This document shows, piece after piece, positions 1 to 8,915 of a stretch of DNA of 64,000 nucleotides. The DNA lies in contig NZ_CP167068.1 of the NCBI RefSeq assembly GCF_051055405.1, forward strand, positions 3,038,001-3,102,000. The letters run 5' to 3'. The notes below the pieces were generated by a model, which saw only the letters and a program-made list of their open reading frames with translations, was not told the origin of the DNA and made no database searches. The stretch is from Pseudolachnospira sp051055405. Lineage in GTDB: Bacteria > Bacillota > Clostridia > Lachnospirales > Lachnospiraceae. The first letter of the stretch is position 1; the number at the start of each line of letters is the position of its first letter. The position numbers and the translations under genes were made by a program.

Positions 1-919
1 GCCCCGCGTATTGCAGCGCCGTACGGTACAACACTTCCGTCTGCCTTTTATTCACCTGATAAAACGCCAGCGGCGAAATCCGGTACCGGTTCTCCCCGAT
101 GATATCCTCAATATAAAGGGGGCCATATAGCCCGATCAGCTTTTTCCCCAGAATCACATTGGTCTGTTCCCGGTTCACATTATAAGAAATCGAAGTCATC
201 CCCGGTACTTCCCGAAGGCAGTTCACAAGCGACTCCGCAGCAGGAAGACTCTCTCCATTTATCACCAGGCACACCATTACTTGCCCGGTCCGTTCCGACT
301 CCCGAACCAACACATGGCGAACCAGGCCGCGCCCCTTCTCCTCGTCGTAGGGATCCACCCGATTTTCCTTCATCCAGACCTTTAGAATTCCAAGTACCTC
401 CTCATTTACCGGTCCGCCCAGATAGCACCGCGAGTTTTCTACAATCCGGTGGCTCCTAGCCGCGTAAAAGCCGGTCACAACAGCGCCGTTTTTATCCCTT
501 CCCACAGGAAACTGCGCCTTATTCCGATACTCCCAAGGATTCTCCATCCCAAGCGTTGGCAAAACCTTCGGCTCCTTTAAACCTCCGATCCGTACCAGGT
601 GATCCCGCACTTTCTTTTCTTTAAACGCCAGCTGGCTCTCATAGCTCATAGCCTGCAGCTGACAGCCGCCGCAAGGCCCGGCCACCGGACATCGCGGTGT
701 CACGCGAAAGGGAGAAGGCTCTAAAACTTGCATCACCCTGGCATAGCCGTAGGATTTCTTCGCCTTTATCACCTTGGCTTCCACCACATCCCCGATCACC
801 GCATCTTTTAAAAAGAGGGCATATCCATCAACCTTTCCAATTCCCTCTCCATTTTCCGTCATATCTTCAATTTTTACGGTAACAATTTGATTCTTCTCCA
901 TATCCTTCTTCGCTCTCAT
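1..919 (-). CDS. 23S rRNA (uracil-5-)-methyltransferase, RlmD/RlmCD (TrmA/RumA) family, 3' part missing
   Basis: This is the N-terminal ~306 residues of an RNA m5U methyltransferase; the C-terminal SAM-binding domain with the catalytic cysteine lies beyond the window edge. Residues ~7-65 form a TRAM-like RNA-binding OB fold, followed by the Fe-S cysteine pattern CPVAGPCGGC, typical of RumA-type enzymes. A later stretch reads PWEYRNKAQFPVG, another family hallmark. The start at 919 has TAGGA just upstream; an in-frame ATG at 901 preceded by AAGGAT is a possible alternative. It lies downstream of yhaM on the same strand, but a terminator separates the two. The family assignment is firm; which uracil it modifies cannot be told. 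Confidence 0.88.
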   Translation of the reverse strand, partial: MRAKKDMEKNQIVTVKIEDMTENGEGIGKVDGYALFLKDAVIGDVVEAKVIKAKKSYGYARVMQVLEPSPFRVTPRCPVAGPCGGCQLQAMSYESQLAFKEKKVRDHLVRIGGLKEPKVLPTLGMENPWEYRNKAQFPVGRDKNGAVVTGFYAARSHRIVENSRCYLGGPVNEEVLGILKVWMKENRVDPYDEEKGRGLVRHVLVRESERTGQVMVCLVINGESLPAAESLVNCLREVPGMTSISYNVNREQTNVILGKKLIGLYGPLYIEDIIGENRYRISPLAFYQVNKRQTEVLYRTALQYAG

Positions 920-935
920 TTTCCTACAAAGTACA

Positions 936-981
936 CAAAAGGGAGACCTGCGGACTTCGCAACGTTAAGCCGGTCTCCCTT
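936..981 (-). terminator. Rho-independent terminator after yhaM
   Basis: The arms AAGGGAGACC (939-948) and GGTCTCCCTT (972-981) are exactly complementary. On the minus strand the hairpin is followed by TTTTGTGT. It lies between the yhaM stop and the methyltransferase start, so it probably ends the htrA-like/yhaM transcript. Confidence 0.75.
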
Positions 982-1042
982 ATCGATCAAACTGCAATAT
1001 TTTCCATCAGCCAAAACATCCGCGCCTGGCCAACACGAAACT

Positions 1043-1987
1043 TCAACTCCGCGAAGTTTTTCTTACATTGGTCTCCAAAAGCCTCTGGTATCCCAGCCAC
1101 TCTTCTCCGCTGTCTCCAGCCCCTTCCAGCAGCTCGCACATCGTCTCCAGCTTCGCATCCGTATTATCCGCAAAATGCAGCGCCACCGCCTCAATCAACG
1201 CCGGCTTTTTCGGAGAACCATACTCCAACTCCCCATGGTGCGATAAAATCAGATGCCCCAGCTCCGACGCCGTTCTCTCCGGGAATTCCGGAATCTTCCG
1301 AATATGCTCCCGCACCATCTCATATCCAATCACAATGTGGCCCAGCAACTGACCGTCGTCTGTATAATCATTGGCTGGAAATGGCGCCAGTTCCTCCAAC
1401 TTTCCAATGTCATGGCACAGCGCTCCCGTAATCAACAAATCCCGGTTCAAAATCGGATAAGCGCTGCAATAGTAATTGCACAACTCTGTCACCCGCAGCG
1501 TATGCTGCAGCAAGCCTCCCACAAAACTGTGATGGACGCTCTTTGCCGCCGAATGTGTCTGAAACCGGCGGGCAAACGCCGCCTCGCCAAAAAAGCTCTC
1601 CGCCAACGCCCGCAGCTTTTCATTCTCAATACTCTTTACAAATCCCATCAATTTCCGGTACATATCCTCCACCGGAAACGGGGATACCGGCAGATAATCC
1701 GCCGCATTGTACTCTCCCGGCTGCGCCACACGGACCCGACGAATATTCATCTGCAGCGCGCCCTGAAAACTGGTCACATCGCCGTCTACCTGGATATAAT
1801 TCAGGGCATCAAAGTGATGAATCGCATTTCCCAGCTCCCAAATTTTCCCGTCTAAGGTTCCGGTCTTATCCTGAAGCACAAGGGAGTAATAGGATTTCCC
1901 CATCTTGGTCTTTGCGCTTACTTTACTTTTGCAAAGGTAAATCTCCGAAATCCGGTCCCCTTCATGCAAGGTTTCAATGTATTTCAT
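1043..1987 (-). CDS. yhaM: 3'-5' exoribonuclease YhaM family (OB fold + HD domain)
   Basis: This 314-residue protein has an N-terminal OB-type nucleic-acid-binding region (~15-95, reading KTGTLDGKIWELG) and a C-terminal HD phosphohydrolase domain. Visible HD ligands include the first histidine in GGLLQHTLRV and the CHDIGKLEEL signature, with a later ILSHHGELE. This layout and length match YhaM, a manganese-dependent 3'-5' exonuclease in RNA turnover and DNA repair. The start has AAAGGAAA upstream. It follows the HtrA-like gene by 15 nt, so the two are likely co-transcribed, and it ends before a terminator. Confidence 0.92.
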   Translation of the reverse strand: MKYIETLHEGDRISEIYLCKSKVSAKTKMGKSYYSLVLQDKTGTLDGKIWELGNAIHHFDALNYIQVDGDVTSFQGALQMNIRRVRVAQPGEYNAADYLPVSPFPVEDMYRKLMGFVKSIENEKLRALAESFFGEAAFARRFQTHSAAKSVHHSFVGGLLQHTLRVTELCNYYCSAYPILNRDLLITGALCHDIGKLEELAPFPANDYTDDGQLLGHIVIGYEMVREHIRKIPEFPERTASELGHLILSHHGELEYGSPKKPALIEAVALHFADNTDAKLETMCELLEGAGDSGEEWLGYQRLLETNVRKTSRS

Positions 1988-2002
1988 TCTAGTTTCCTTT
2001 CT

Positions 2003-3334
2003 CTATCGCGGCATAAGCTGTACCGTAAATACTTTTTCGGCATAACCTTCCCGGCCGCTCCGCTGAATCGTCACACGAATCTGCGCATCCGCTGAAAGCC
2101 CCTCCAATAAAGTCTGAAGGTCCTTCATCGCCGCCACCGCCGTTCCATCTATGGCAGTTAAAATATCGCCGCTCTGCAATCCAGCCAAATAGGCGGGCTT
2201 ATCCGTCACACACTTGGTAATATAGATCCCCATCGGAATGCCCATCTCCTCCGAGGCCGCAGACGAAACGCTCTGTCCCCGGATTCCAAGGTTGGCGATC
2301 TGCTCGCCGTTGGAGAGACGCTCGATCACGCCTTTCAGGTCGGAAATCGATAACGCACGAATCACATTGGTCTTGTCCGAGGAACCGTATTTTCCGGTAA
2401 TCCACCCTACGACTTCCCCATCCAGGTTCAGTAGAAAACCGGAGGAAGACGAGCCTCCCACGATATCCGTATACATCACGCGAAGCTGGCTGTCCTCACC
2501 CTGGACATTACTATTGATATAAGAAATAATTCCAAAACCAACGGATCTCATCGCTCCCATGGGACTTCCCATGGCAATCACCGGATTTCCTTGGGTCGTC
2601 AGATAGGAATTTCCCAACATTGCCGGTTGAATATAGGCACGCAGATCATCCTCCAAATCTTCCATAGCCACCGCCACAACCGCAAGACCTGTAGTCTCAT
2701 CCGTCTGCTTCCGGTACCCATTGGCTTCTCCATGATTTCCAAAGGTGATATGTACGCTATCCTGCTCTCCAAGGATAGACGAATCCGTCAAAATCAATAC
2801 TTCCTGACGGGTGATCGCCACAATAATCCCACTGCTCTGTTGATCACTGGAAACATCATTGTCAAACCAGTCCTTGCCTGTGAGCTCCGTCGTCACCACC
2901 ACAAGTCCTTTGTTTGCCTCTACCATGATATTGCTGACCGCAGTATAGATGCTTCTCACATCCTCAATTCCGTTCCTACTGCGCTCCACAGCGGCTTCAA
3001 TCATCCGCTCCAGTTCCTCCCGCTCCACCGGCGCGGCATTCTCCGTCGTCGGAGCCGATGAAGCCTCCGTACTTTCCGGGGCAGGCGTCACCGTATCGCG
3101 TTCAATGGTAATACTCTCTGGCGTCTCCGTCTCGCCAAAGCGATCTTCAAAGAAGGGGCGTGAAACCACAAAAGTCAGGCTCGCGGCCAGACCGAAGATA
3201 AGTCCCATCCCGATACACGCTATCGCCAGCCGGCCCCACTTTTTCGGAGGGGTCTGCTTCACAATGGTCTCGCGGATAAACTCTCGCTTTTCGCTTTTTT
3301 CTTCCTTTTGTTTCTCACTGGGGTTCTCTGCCAT
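2003..3334 (-). CDS. Membrane-anchored HtrA/DegP-like protein with degenerate catalytic triad
   Basis: This 443-residue protein has a charged cytoplasmic N-terminus, one membrane anchor (~34-57), a Thr/Glu-rich linker (~62-105), an S1C trypsin-like domain (~125-340) and a C-terminal PDZ domain (~345-440, reading AGLQSGDILTAIDG). The expected LTNxHV histidine motif reads LTDSSIL near 182-188. The expected TDLAV aspartate is TGLAV near 215. The GNSGG serine loop reads SSSSGF near 295-300, so a serine persists but His and Asp appear lost. I infer a pseudoprotease or PDZ scaffold facing outside the membrane. It has a strong promoter and a TGGAGG ribosome binding site, and yhaM follows it. Confidence 0.82.
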   Translation of the reverse strand: MAENPSEKQKEEKSEKREFIRETIVKQTPPKKWGRLAIACIGMGLIFGLAASLTFVVSRPFFEDRFGETETPESITIERDTVTPAPESTEASSAPTTENAAPVEREELERMIEAAVERSRNGIEDVRSIYTAVSNIMVEANKGLVVVTTELTGKDWFDNDVSSDQQSSGIIVAITRQEVLILTDSSILGEQDSVHITFGNHGEANGYRKQTDETTGLAVVAVAMEDLEDDLRAYIQPAMLGNSYLTTQGNPVIAMGSPMGAMRSVGFGIISYINSNVQGEDSQLRVMYTDIVGGSSSSGFLLNLDGEVVGWITGKYGSSDKTNVIRALSISDLKGVIERLSNGEQIANLGIRGQSVSSAASEEMGIPMGIYITKCVTDKPAYLAGLQSGDILTAIDGTAVAAMKDLQTLLEGLSADAQIRVTIQRSGREGYAEKVFTVQLMPR

Positions 3335-3357
3335 ACGCGCATTACCTCCATGAAGCT

Positions 3358-3386
3358 ATTATAGTTGATTTTCCACGCTTTGTGAA
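3358..3386 (-). promoter_or_regulatory. Promoter of the HtrA-like gene
   Basis: On the minus strand there is TTCACA (3381-3386), a 17-bp spacer and a perfect TATAAT (3358-3363). Transcription should start near 3351, giving a short leader that contains the TGGAGG site before the ATG at 3334. Confidence 0.75.
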
Positions 3387-3420
3387 GCATTTTTGGGCGG
3401 AAACTTCACCTGTGGCGCAC

Positions 3421-3449
3421 TGGACAGGTTTTTACTCCTGTGTTATACT
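3421..3449 (+). promoter_or_regulatory. Promoter of mutS2 that places transcription start on the ATG
   Basis: TGGACA (3421-3426), a 17-bp spacer and TATACT (3444-3449) form a good sigma-A promoter. Only six bases separate the -10 box from the mutS2 ATG at 3456, so the predicted first transcribed base is the A of the start codon. No Shine-Dalgarno sequence is present. Confidence 0.7.
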
Positions 3450-3455
3450 CTCCTT

Positions 3456-5822
3456 ATGAACGAGAAAGCATTGAAAACACTAGAATTTTACAAAATGATT
3501 CAGAAGCTGACCGACTATGCTTATACGCCTGCCGGCAAAGAAATGTGCCGGAATTTGCTTCCCATGACGGATATCAAAGCTATCGAACGGGCGCAGCAGG
3601 AGACCAGTGATGCCGAGATGCGCATCATTGCCAAAGGCAGTCTTTCCTTTTCCGGAGTCCGGGATATTCGGCCTGCCGTCAAACGGTTGGAAGTCGGAAG
3701 CTCCTTACAGATTTCCGAACTATTACAAATTGCCTCCTTGCTTGGAGTAGCCGCACGTGCCAAAAACTATGGCCGCCGGGAAGACCGGGAAAACCCGGAC
3801 TGCCTGGAGGATTTTTTTGCATCTTTAGAACCTCTGACGCCCTTGCGCCAAGCCATCGACCACTGTATCCTTTCGGAAGAAGAAATCAGCGACGATGCCA
3901 GCCCTGGCCTGCGCCATGTGCGCCGCTCCATCCGGAGCGCCAACGATAAAATTCATTCCCAGCTAAACGCCATCGTCGTCAGCTCCCGCACCTATTTGCA
4001 GGACGGCGTCATCACCATGCGGGACGGGCGTTACTGCATCCCGGTCCGCCAGGAATATAAATCCCAGGTTCCCGGTTTAGTCCACGACTATTCCAGCAGC
4101 GGTTCCACTGCCTTTATCGAGCCGATGGCCGTCGTAAAACTGAACAATGAACTGCGGGAACTGGAAATTCAGGAACGAAAGGAAATCGAGGCCGTACTTG
4201 CTGATCTGAGCAACCAGGCCGCTGAGTATAGTTCCAGCCTGGAACAAAATTTTCACACCCTGACCATGCTGGATTTTATCTTTGCCAAAGCCATGCTTTC
4301 CCGAAGCTACAAAGGAACGGCGCCGATTTTTAATACGGAGCGTCAGATTCATATCAAGGAGGGACGCCACCCTCTGCTTCCAGCAAAGTCCGTGGTTCCC
4401 ATCCATGTCTGGCTTGGCAGCGAGTTTGACCTCCTGGTTGTTACCGGTCCCAATACAGGCGGAAAAACCGTTTCTCTGAAAACCATTGGCCTTTTTACGC
4501 TGATGGGGCAAGCAGGTCTGCATATTCCGGCGGCAGCCGGCTCCAGACTTGGCGTTTTCCAGGAGATTTTTTCCGATATCGGCGACGAGCAGAGTATTGA
4601 ACAAAGCCTCAGCACCTTTTCCGCTCACATGACCAATATTGTACGCATTTTGAAGCAGGCGGATGAAAATTCGCTGGTGCTTTTTGACGAATTGGGGGCC
4701 GGTACCGATCCCACCGAAGGAGCGGCTCTGGCGGCCGCCATCCTTTCAAGGCTCCATCGCCGGGGAATCCGAACCGTAGCGACCACCCATTACAGTGAAC
4801 TGAAAATTTATGCTCTCTCCACCGAAGGTGTGGAAAACGCTTGCTGCGAATTCGATGTGGAGACTTTGCGTCCCACCTACCGCCTGTTGATCGGTGTGCC
4901 CGGAAAGAGCAACGCCTTTGCCATCTCACAAAAATTAGGCCTTCCGGCCGAAATCATCGAGGAAGCCAAGGAATCCATCGGGAAGCAGGAAGAGGCCTTT
5001 GAGGACGTCATTTCTGATTTGGATGCCCAAAGGCGCATTCTGGAACAGGAAAAGCAAGAAGCAGGTCGTCTGCGCGCCGAAGCGGAAAAACTGCAAAAAG
5101 AATTATCTGGAAAACAAGAACGTTTTAATGAACAGAAAGACCGCGTCCTGCGGGAAGCACGGGAAGAAGCGCGAAATATCCTGCAGCAGGCCAAGGATTC
5201 CGCGGATAAAACCATCCGCACGCTCCATAAGCGCGGCATACAGGTCGACAAGGATTTGGAAGCCCAAAGAAGTGGGCTGAGAGAACAGATCTCCGGCCTG
5301 GAACAGGGCTTATCCCGGAAACCACAGAAGTCAAAGAAACCTAACGACGCCAAAGATTTTAAAATTGGCGACGCGGTACATGTGCTTTCGTTAAATTTAA
5401 ACGGCACAGTCAGCACTCTTCCCAACGCAAAAGGAGAACTCTTTGTCCAAATGGGGATTCTCCGCTCCCAGGTCCATCTCTCCGATCTGGAGCTGCTCCC
5501 CGACGACGGAAGCTCTGCCGATGGGAAAAAGCACTACACCGGCGCGGGTTCCATTAAGATGTCGAAATCCTCGGCAATACGGCCAGAGCTAAACCTGATT
5601 GGCAAAACCGTTGATGAAGCTCTGCCGGAGCTGGATAAATATCTGGACGACGCGTATCTGGCCCATCTGCCTCAGGTACGGATTATCCACGGCCGAGGGA
5701 CCGGCGCGCTAAAAAGAGCGGTACAAAATTTTCTGCGCACCTATAAGCATGTGGCAAAATACCGGCCGGGCGAATTCGATGAAGGCGGCTATGGCGTTAC
5801 GGTTGTAGAATTCAAAGAATAA
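3456..5822 (+). CDS. mutS2: MutS2 ATPase/endonuclease
   Basis: The 788-residue product starts MNEKALKTLEF, matching MutS2 N-termini, although the frame is open further upstream. The MutS-like core carries the Walker A motif GPNTGGKT, the DELGAGTDP Walker B region and TTHYSELK. A coiled coil spans ~505-640. The C-terminal Smr nuclease domain (~710-788) contains LIGKTVDEAL and IIHGRGTGAL. MutS2 acts on branched DNA and rescues collided ribosomes rather than doing mismatch repair. There is no Shine-Dalgarno sequence and the promoter abuts the ATG, suggesting leaderless translation. A two-component pair follows after 9 nt. Confidence 0.95.
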   Translation: MNEKALKTLEFYKMIQKLTDYAYTPAGKEMCRNLLPMTDIKAIERAQQETSDAEMRIIAKGSLSFSGVRDIRPAVKRLEVGSSLQISELLQIASLLGVAARAKNYGRREDRENPDCLEDFFASLEPLTPLRQAIDHCILSEEEISDDASPGLRHVRRSIRSANDKIHSQLNAIVVSSRTYLQDGVITMRDGRYCIPVRQEYKSQVPGLVHDYSSSGSTAFIEPMAVVKLNNELRELEIQERKEIEAVLADLSNQAAEYSSSLEQNFHTLTMLDFIFAKAMLSRSYKGTAPIFNTERQIHIKEGRHPLLPAKSVVPIHVWLGSEFDLLVVTGPNTGGKTVSLKTIGLFTLMGQAGLHIPAAAGSRLGVFQEIFSDIGDEQSIEQSLSTFSAHMTNIVRILKQADENSLVLFDELGAGTDPTEGAALAAAILSRLHRRGIRTVATTHYSELKIYALSTEGVENACCEFDVETLRPTYRLLIGVPGKSNAFAISQKLGLPAEIIEEAKESIGKQEEAFEDVISDLDAQRRILEQEKQEAGRLRAEAEKLQKELSGKQERFNEQKDRVLREAREEARNILQQAKDSADKTIRTLHKRGIQVDKDLEAQRSGLREQISGLEQGLSRKPQKSKKPNDAKDFKIGDAVHVLSLNLNGTVSTLPNAKGELFVQMGILRSQVHLSDLELLPDDGSSADGKKHYTGAGSIKMSKSSAIRPELNLIGKTVDEALPELDKYLDDAYLAHLPQVRIIHGRGTGALKRAVQNFLRTYKHVAKYRPGEFDEGGYGVTVVEFKE

Positions 5823-5831
5823 GGAGGCGTT

Positions 5832-6542
5832 ATGGCGAAACAGAAAATCCTGATTGTCGATGACGATACGAATATCTCGGAACTGATCTCCTTGTATCTA
5901 ACGAAAGAGTGTTTCGAGACCAAATGTGTAGAGAATGGAGAGGACGCCCTGGTGGCCTTCTCCATCTTTCATCCGGATCTTATCCTGTTAGATCTCATGC
6001 TTCCCGGCATGGACGGCTATCAGGTCTGCCGTGAAATCCGGAAAGATTCCCGCACGCCGATCATCATGCTCTCCGCCAAAGGAGAAGTGTTTGACAAAGT
6101 ATTGGGCCTGGAATTAGGCGCTGACGATTATATCATCAAGCCCTTTGATTCCAAGGAATTGGTCGCACGGGTCAAAGCAGTGCTGCGTCGTACTTACGTA
6201 GAAGAAGTCCCAGCAAAAGAAACCAGCGGTCAAATCGTCCGATTACCTGACCTAACGGTCAACCTGACCAACTATTCCGTCACCTATATGGGCAAGCCCC
6301 TTGATATGCCGCCAAAGGAACTGGAACTTTTATATTTCCTTGCCTCCTCTCCCAATCAAGTCTTCACAAGAGATCAGCTTTTAGATCATGTTTGGGGCTA
6401 TGAATATGTTGGCGACAGCCGCACGGTGGACGTCCATATCAAACGGCTGCGGGAAAAATTGAAAGATAACGAGGCCTGGTCCCTGTCTACTGTATGGGGC
6501 ATCGGCTATCGATTTGAAGTCAAAAACCGGAATCGGGGATAA
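5832..6542 (+). CDS. OmpR/PhoB-family response regulator
   Basis: The 236-residue protein has a receiver domain (~1-120) with acidic pocket DDD near 10-12, phosphoacceptor aspartate in LILLDLMLPG near 54, and the conserved lysine in IIKPFD. A winged-helix DNA-binding domain follows (~145-233), ending GIGYRFE. It has an AGGAGG site and starts 9 nt after mutS2, with its kinase 26 nt downstream, so the pair is probably co-transcribed with mutS2. The signal and targets are unknown. Confidence 0.93.
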   Translation: MAKQKILIVDDDTNISELISLYLTKECFETKCVENGEDALVAFSIFHPDLILLDLMLPGMDGYQVCREIRKDSRTPIIMLSAKGEVFDKVLGLELGADDYIIKPFDSKELVARVKAVLRRTYVEEVPAKETSGQIVRLPDLTVNLTNYSVTYMGKPLDMPPKELELLYFLASSPNQVFTRDQLLDHVWGYEYVGDSRTVDVHIKRLREKLKDNEAWSLSTVWGIGYRFEVKNRNRG

Positions 6543-6568
6543 AGCAGATTCCAACATGGAGGCATCTT

Positions 6569-7981
6569 ATGAGAAAGCCATTGTACCTGAAATTTGTCCT
6601 GGGCTATCTGCTCTTTGCCGTTGTTTCATTTCTTTTCATCGCCACGGCAACCGCTCGGATGACCTATTACCATTGTTTGGATAAAAAAGCAGATGAGCTG
6701 CGGGATATGGCGATCCGCATCGCGGAAAGCTGCAATGGCTTTTATAAGGGAAGCACCGAAGGCTATGATGATTTTTTTGAGCCTCTGACACAGCTTTCCT
6801 TATTTTCCAACACCAAAATCTGGTTTATCGACCCGGAAGGAACCATTGCTTATGACTCCTCCGGGCTTTTCACGGATTTTACCATTGGAGACTTCGATCC
6901 CAGCGATACAGACTCCACTTACCGAACCGGAAATTTTTACGGCACCCTTTTGGAAGACTCCGTATCCGTATCCGCTGCCATCACGGGAAATTTTCATACC
7001 TACGGTTATGTGGTGATCCATCAGCCCTTATCCCAAATTTCTCGGATCAGCGATGGAATGCTGCTTCCTATCTACATCACCTTCCTAGTAATTTTCGCGT
7101 TTTCTTTGATTATCCTGCTCATTTTCCGCTATTTTGTGGCGCAGCCCTTAAAAGCTATCACCCAGGGAGCAAAAGAGTACGCCTCCGGAAACCTAAAATA
7201 CACCGTCAAAGTAGATTCCGACGATGAGATGGGATATCTGGCCGACACGCTGAATTTTATGGCTCATGAGCTCAATCACTCGGAAGAATATCAAAAAAAG
7301 TTTATCGCCAACGTCAGCCACGACTTTCGCTCTCCCTTAACTTCGATCAAAGGATATTTGGAGGCAATGGCGGACGGCGTGATTCCTCCGGAGAATCAAG
7401 AAAAATACCTGCGCATTGTCATCAGTGAAACAGAGCGGCTCAACAAGTTGACCCAAGGCCTGTTATCCCTGAATTCCCTGGACCGCGCCAATCTTCATCT
7501 GGACCGTTCTGACTTCGACCTCAACGCAATTATCAAAAGTACCTGCGAAACCTTCGAGGGCATTTGCGAACAAAAAGGGATCTCTTTTGATCTCACATTT
7601 CCGGAGCGAACCACCATGGTTTACGCCGATATGGGAAAAATTCAGCAAGTCCTGTACAATCTGGTGGACAATGCCATCAAATTCTCAAGAGAAAATTCCT
7701 CCATCGCCATCCAGGTAAGTGAAAAAAACGACCGAGTTTTTATATCCGTCAAAGATTTTGGCGTCGGCATCCCAAAGGAAAATTTAAAAAAGATCTGGAC
7801 CCGCTTTTTTAAAAGCGACGCTTCCCGTGGAAAAGATAAACGCGGCACCGGTTTGGGACTTTCCATTGTCAAAGAAATTATTCAGGCACACCAGGAGACC
7901 ATCGATGTCATCAGCACCGAAGGCGCAGGCACAGAGTTCATTTTCCGCCTTCCAAAATCACAACAGAAAGTCAAATCATAA
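6569..7981 (+). CDS. Sensor histidine kinase, partner of the upstream regulator
   Basis: The 470-residue protein has two membrane helices (~8-30 and ~165-188) flanking an extracellular sensor region. A HAMP linker (~189-240) precedes the H-box ANVSHDFRSPL with histidine 251. The ATPase domain shows the N-box NLVDNAIKFS, the G1 box DFGVGIP and the G2 box GTGLGLSIV. A GGAGG site lies seven bases before the ATG. Gene order and spacing indicate it phosphorylates the regulator just upstream. The sensed signal cannot be read from the sequence. Confidence 0.93.
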   Translation: MRKPLYLKFVLGYLLFAVVSFLFIATATARMTYYHCLDKKADELRDMAIRIAESCNGFYKGSTEGYDDFFEPLTQLSLFSNTKIWFIDPEGTIAYDSSGLFTDFTIGDFDPSDTDSTYRTGNFYGTLLEDSVSVSAAITGNFHTYGYVVIHQPLSQISRISDGMLLPIYITFLVIFAFSLIILLIFRYFVAQPLKAITQGAKEYASGNLKYTVKVDSDDEMGYLADTLNFMAHELNHSEEYQKKFIANVSHDFRSPLTSIKGYLEAMADGVIPPENQEKYLRIVISETERLNKLTQGLLSLNSLDRANLHLDRSDFDLNAIIKSTCETFEGICEQKGISFDLTFPERTTMVYADMGKIQQVLYNLVDNAIKFSRENSSIAIQVSEKNDRVFISVKDFGVGIPKENLKKIWTRFFKSDASRGKDKRGTGLGLSIVKEIIQAHQETIDVISTEGAGTEFIFRLPKSQQKVKS

Positions 7982-8036
7982 ACATCCTTTTTCTTCTATA
8001 AAATACGTCATTTGCATTCTGACCTACGTTTTTCTC

Positions 8037-8065
8037 TTGTATTTCCCGCTGTAGTTGTCTATAAT
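8037..8065 (+). promoter_or_regulatory. Promoter of the BlaI-like gene
   Basis: TTGTAT (8037-8042), a 17-bp spacer and a perfect TATAAT (8060-8065) precede the gene by about 40 bp. TGTA motifs lie inside the spacer. BlaI/MecI operators usually contain TACA/TGTA dyads, but the match is too weak to call an operator. Confidence 0.65.
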
Positions 8066-8104
8066 AATAGAATAACCAAAACGATTCTGAAATGAGGCAA
8101 TGGG

Positions 8105-8425
8105 ATGAAAGAGATTACAAAGTCAGAAGCAAAAGTCATGATGGTCAACTGGAATTCCGATGAAGATCTCGGACTCCAAGAGGTGATGTCTTTACTGGAA
8201 ATCCATTACCATTCTGACTGGAAACCTCAGACGGTTTCCACTTTTCTCGCACGCCTGACCCAAAAAGGCTACCTGAATATGTACCGGCAGGGCCGTCAGT
8301 TTCTTTATCACGTAACGATTCCAAAAGAAGAATATCTTCAATGGATGCTTTCCAGTTTGGTAGATTTCTGGTTTGATGGAAAAAAAGAAAATCTGCTTCT
8401 TGCCATAGAGCAGATGCTGCGCTAA
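8105..8425 (+). CDS. BlaI/MecI-family transcriptional repressor
   Basis: The 106-residue protein shows the BlaI pattern: ITKSEAKVMMVNW, a winged helix with TVSTFLARLTQKGYL, and a basic wing with FLYHV. A short C-terminal dimerisation helix follows. Family members repress beta-lactamase or other genes and are usually cleaved after a BlaR1-type M56 sensor responds. No such sensor or beta-lactamase is adjacent, so its targets are unknown. It has its own promoter. The stop lies one base from the stop of the convergent trmL, with no terminator between them. Confidence 0.85.
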   Translation: MKEITKSEAKVMMVNWNSDEDLGLQEVMSLLEIHYHSDWKPQTVSTFLARLTQKGYLNMYRQGRQFLYHVTIPKEEYLQWMLSSLVDFWFDGKKENLLLAIEQMLR

Positions 8426-8426
8426 A

Positions 8427-8915
8427 TCACCAGTGCAGCCTATGTAAGCTCCCCTTTTTTTCCATTCCCGCAAACGCCTGTTGTCTCAGCGCTTCGTACA
8501 ACACGATAGCCACGGAATTGGAAAGATTGAGGGAGCGAATTTCCTCATTCATCGGAATCCGTATCGCCGTATCCTTATATTCCACCAAGATCTCTTCCGG
8601 AATTCCTGCGCTTTCTTTCCCAAACATGAGAAAGCAATCCGGCTCATACTCCATATCCGTATAGATTTTCTCCGCCTTGGTCGTCGCCATATAAATTTTG
8701 GCTCCCGGATTTTTTGCCAGGAAATCCTCAAAATTGTCATAGAGCGTTACATCCAGATCCTCCCAATAATCCAGGCCAGCCCGCTTCAGGCTCTTTTCGT
8801 CCAGACGAAACCCTAACGGACAGATCAAGTGCAGCTTTGTCCCTGTAGCCGCGCAAGTACGTCCGATATTTCCTGTATTGGCCGGCATCTCCGGCTGATG
8901 CAGCACTACGTTCAT
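8427..8915 (-). CDS. trmL: tRNA (cytidine(34)-2'-O)-methyltransferase TrmL
   Basis: The 162-residue SPOUT methyltransferase starts MNVVLHQPEMPANTGNIGRT, whose P-x-NTGNIGRT motif is characteristic. The C-terminal knot motifs MFGKESAGIP and LNLSNSVAIVLYE are present. TrmL methylates the 2'-O of the wobble base of tRNA-Leu isoacceptors. I start it at the ATG at 8915, which overlaps the upstream aminotransferase stop in an ATGA junction; the frame is open further upstream but lacks family-like sequence there. It is the last gene of the leftward operon that begins at 13793. Confidence 0.92.
   Translation of the reverse strand: MNVVLHQPEMPANTGNIGRTCAATGTKLHLICPLGFRLDEKSLKRAGLDYWEDLDVTLYDNFEDFLAKNPGAKIYMATTKAEKIYTDMEYEPDCFLMFGKESAGIPEEILVEYKDTAIRIPMNEEIRSLNLSNSVAIVLYEALRQQAFAGMEKKGSLHRLHW

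Noticed and set aside
1253..1855. A 200-codon plus-strand frame opposite yhaM
   Set aside because: It is antisense to the HD and OB motifs, with no start signal.
4077..4628. A 183-codon minus-strand frame inside mutS2
   Set aside because: It is antisense to conserved MutS2 motifs and has no start signal.
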